This document shows, piece by piece, positions 62,695-64,000 of a stretch of DNA of 64,000 nt (positions are counted from its first letter, which is position 1; each line of letters starts with the position of its first letter). The stretch comes from Pyrinomonadaceae bacterium (lineage in GTDB: Bacteria; Acidobacteriota; Blastocatellia; Pyrinomonadales; Pyrinomonadaceae). The notes below the pieces were generated by a model. It saw only the letters and a program-made list of their open reading frames with translations. It did not search any database and was not told the origin of the DNA. The stretch spans positions 372,001 through 436,000 of the forward strand of contig JAIBCB010000002.1 of NCBI GenBank assembly GCA_019694355.1, given 5' to 3'. A program made the translations under genes and the position numbers.

Positions 62695-63888
62695 TTACTT
62701 TGCTAGCCTCAATCCAAAGAATTGCCAGCGCATCTGCGGATGGAAGAAATTTCGATATGTCGGGCGGCTATGGCCTTCGGGCGTCGCGATGGATTCACCG
62801 CGAAGCGTCATCTGATTGACCATAAATTTGCCGTTGTATTCACCGACAGCACCGGCCGGTTTTGTGAATCCGGGGTACGGCAAATACGCCGAAGCGGTCC
62901 ATTCCCAACGCTGGCCCCATTCGAATTTCGATTGGGCAGCTTCCCATTCAAACTCTGTCGGCAGACGCATTCCGGCCATCTCTGCATACGCCGATGCTTC
63001 GAAAAATGAGATGTGCGAGACCGGAGCATTGGGAGCGAGTTCCTGTCTCCCCTGAAGCGTGAAATGCGACCAACCGCCCGCGTGTTTCTCCCAAAAGAGC
63101 GGAGCGGCCAAATCGTTCGCACGCACCCAATCCCAGCCTTCGGAATGCCATAGGCGAAAGTCATCATAGCCGCCCGCATCGATGAACGCGGCAAACTCTG
63201 CGTTCGTGACGAGACGATCCGAGATCGAGAAATCGTCGAGATACACCTTGTGTCTTGCAAGTTCGTTATCAAAGCAAAATCCCTCGCCCTCATAGCCGAT
63301 ATCGTAAACACCGGCATCGACCTTGACGAATTCTCCCTTGCCGAAAGCGGCTAGATCCTCGCGATCCCACGAAGGGTCATAAACCGGATCTAGCACGTTC
63401 TGGCCAAGTGTGTACTTAAGATCGGTCAGAAGAAGCTCCTGATGCTGCTGTTCGTGGTTGATGCCGAGCGTTATCAGGCCCTCGATCTCAAGCGGGTTTG
63501 CATATGCCGGGATGCCTGCGAGCAGTTTTTGCATCGCGTCGTCAACGTATTTGCGATAGGCGTAAACTTCCTTGACCGTCGGGCGGCTCAACGCGCCGCG
63601 CTCACTTCGAAGCGTGCGGATGCCGACGGAGTTGTAGTAGCTGTTGAAAAGAAAGGAAAAATGCTCGTTGAATTTGTCGTAGTCTTCAACGAATTTTGCG
63701 AGGATGAGCTCCTCAAAGAACCAAGTGGTGTGGGCGAGATGCCATTTTGTCGGCGAGACGAATTCAACGACCTGGGGCACAAAGTCCTCGATCTCCAACG
63801 GCGCGCTAAGCGTTAGCGTTTGCTCGCGAACTGCACCAAAACGAGCCGCCAAGTCGTTGGCAGCATTGCCGGTACCGATCGTATCCAT
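62695..63888 (-). CDS. egtB: Ergothioneine/hercynine sulfoxide synthase, EgtB family
   Basis: Iron(II), O2-dependent enzyme that joins a sulfur donor to hercynine. The 397-residue protein has an N-terminal DinB-like domain with the metal histidines in TKWHLAHTTWFFEE and INHEQQHQELLL (His145 and His149). Its C-terminal formylglycine-generating-enzyme-like domain ends in FFHPQMRWQFFGLRLAK. SYYNSVG (Tyr84-Tyr85) holds two adjacent tyrosines matching the paired active-site tyrosines of the Chloracidobacterium enzyme. That type uses cysteine rather than gamma-glutamylcysteine. First gene of the egtB-egtD-birA row. Confidence 0.93.
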   Translation of the reverse strand: MDTIGTGNAANDLAARFGAVREQTLTLSAPLEIEDFVPQVVEFVSPTKWHLAHTTWFFEELILAKFVEDYDKFNEHFSFLFNSYYNSVGIRTLRSERGALSRPTVKEVYAYRKYVDDAMQKLLAGIPAYANPLEIEGLITLGINHEQQHQELLLTDLKYTLGQNVLDPVYDPSWDREDLAAFGKGEFVKVDAGVYDIGYEGEGFCFDNELARHKVYLDDFSISDRLVTNAEFAAFIDAGGYDDFRLWHSEGWDWVRANDLAAPLFWEKHAGGWSHFTLQGRQELAPNAPVSHISFFEASAYAEMAGMRLPTEFEWEAAQSKFEWGQRWEWTASAYLPYPGFTKPAGAVGEYNGKFMVNQMTLRGESIATPEGHSRPTYRNFFHPQMRWQFFGLRLAK

Positions 63889-63948
63889 ACTCCCATTAAA
63901 CCACTCCGAAGGGGCAAATGGAATTATGCTCTGATCGCCGGAGGCTTC

Positions 63949-64000
63949 TTATAGCAAGTGCTTGAACGTTCTACGCCGCATCGTCTCCCACTCGCCGACC
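63949..64000 (-). CDS. C-terminal tail of an unidentified gene at window edge
   Basis: A minus-strand frame enters from the right edge and ends with a TAA at 63951-63949, encoding VGEWETMRRRTFKHLL. The codon use looks coding, and the position 60 bases upstream of egtB fits an operon neighbour. Too little is visible for identification. Confidence 0.4.
   Translation of the reverse strand, partial: VGEWETMRRRTFKHLL

Overview
The window looks like chromosomal DNA of a free-living, aerobic, diderm bacterium with moderate GC. The most likely source is an acidobacterium of the Blastocatellia/Pyrinomonadaceae type. This rests on family resemblance only: secreted proteins ending in DGDGK-x-D-x-AVYRP (FG-GAP) repeats, an elongated ribosomal Thx protein, a Chloracidobacterium-like EgtB, and a TamA/TamB envelope pair. 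No 16S gene is present, so the taxonomy is inferred.

Layout. 1-781 (minus): end-truncated hypothetical. 1044-19103 (plus): a long complex I operon in the order nuoA-B-C-D-x-E-x-F-(lipase)-(thx)-(DUF1579)-G-H-J-K-L-x-M-N-x. It carries seven interspersed small or passenger genes plus one trailing gene and has no nuoI. 19153-21867: small Cys protein, class-I glutamine amidotransferase, convergent GCS2-type carboxylate-amine ligase, PilZ protein. 21950-27349: LysR regulator divergent from leuABCD. 27499-29587: PLP sulfur-amino-acid enzyme and PP2C phosphatase. 29584-39774: NfeD-like protein, then ribBA(-like)-tamB-tamA/bamA. 39771-45253: c-di-GMP enzymes (HD-GYP-GAF-GGDEF; membrane GGDEF), LysW-like zinc ribbon, PfkB kinase, dienelactone hydrolase. 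45339-45653: short repeats and tRNA-Leu(UAA). 45881-47609: exported glycine-rich protein behind a sigma-54-type promoter, and malate dehydrogenase. 47777-54183: two divergent exported proteases (FG-GAP metalloprotease; subtilase) and a coupled GNAT enzyme. 54367-56865: PAS-GGDEF-EAL protein. 56881-63888 (minus): ispH, then a compact row read egtB-egtD-birA-vanW-hypothetical-coaX-helicase C-terminal half. A gene tail sits at the right edge.

The strongest oddities are: (1) the exported subtilase at 50701 carries, between signal peptide and protease, a region aligning with the first AAA+ module of ClpB/ClpC but with Walker A and arginine finger destroyed, and ends in a nine-fold GDGVL(V/I) array; (2) ribBA keeps its DHBP-synthase half while its GTP cyclohydrolase II half has lost the zinc cysteines and catalytic residues; (3) the helicase next to coaX lacks its entire first RecA domain; (4) nuoI is missing from an otherwise complete complex I operon; (5) two -24/-12 promoter elements precede exported proteins, one with upstream palindromes; (6) egtB has the paired tyrosines of the Chloracidobacterium enzyme. 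All functional calls come from reading motifs; no database search was run.
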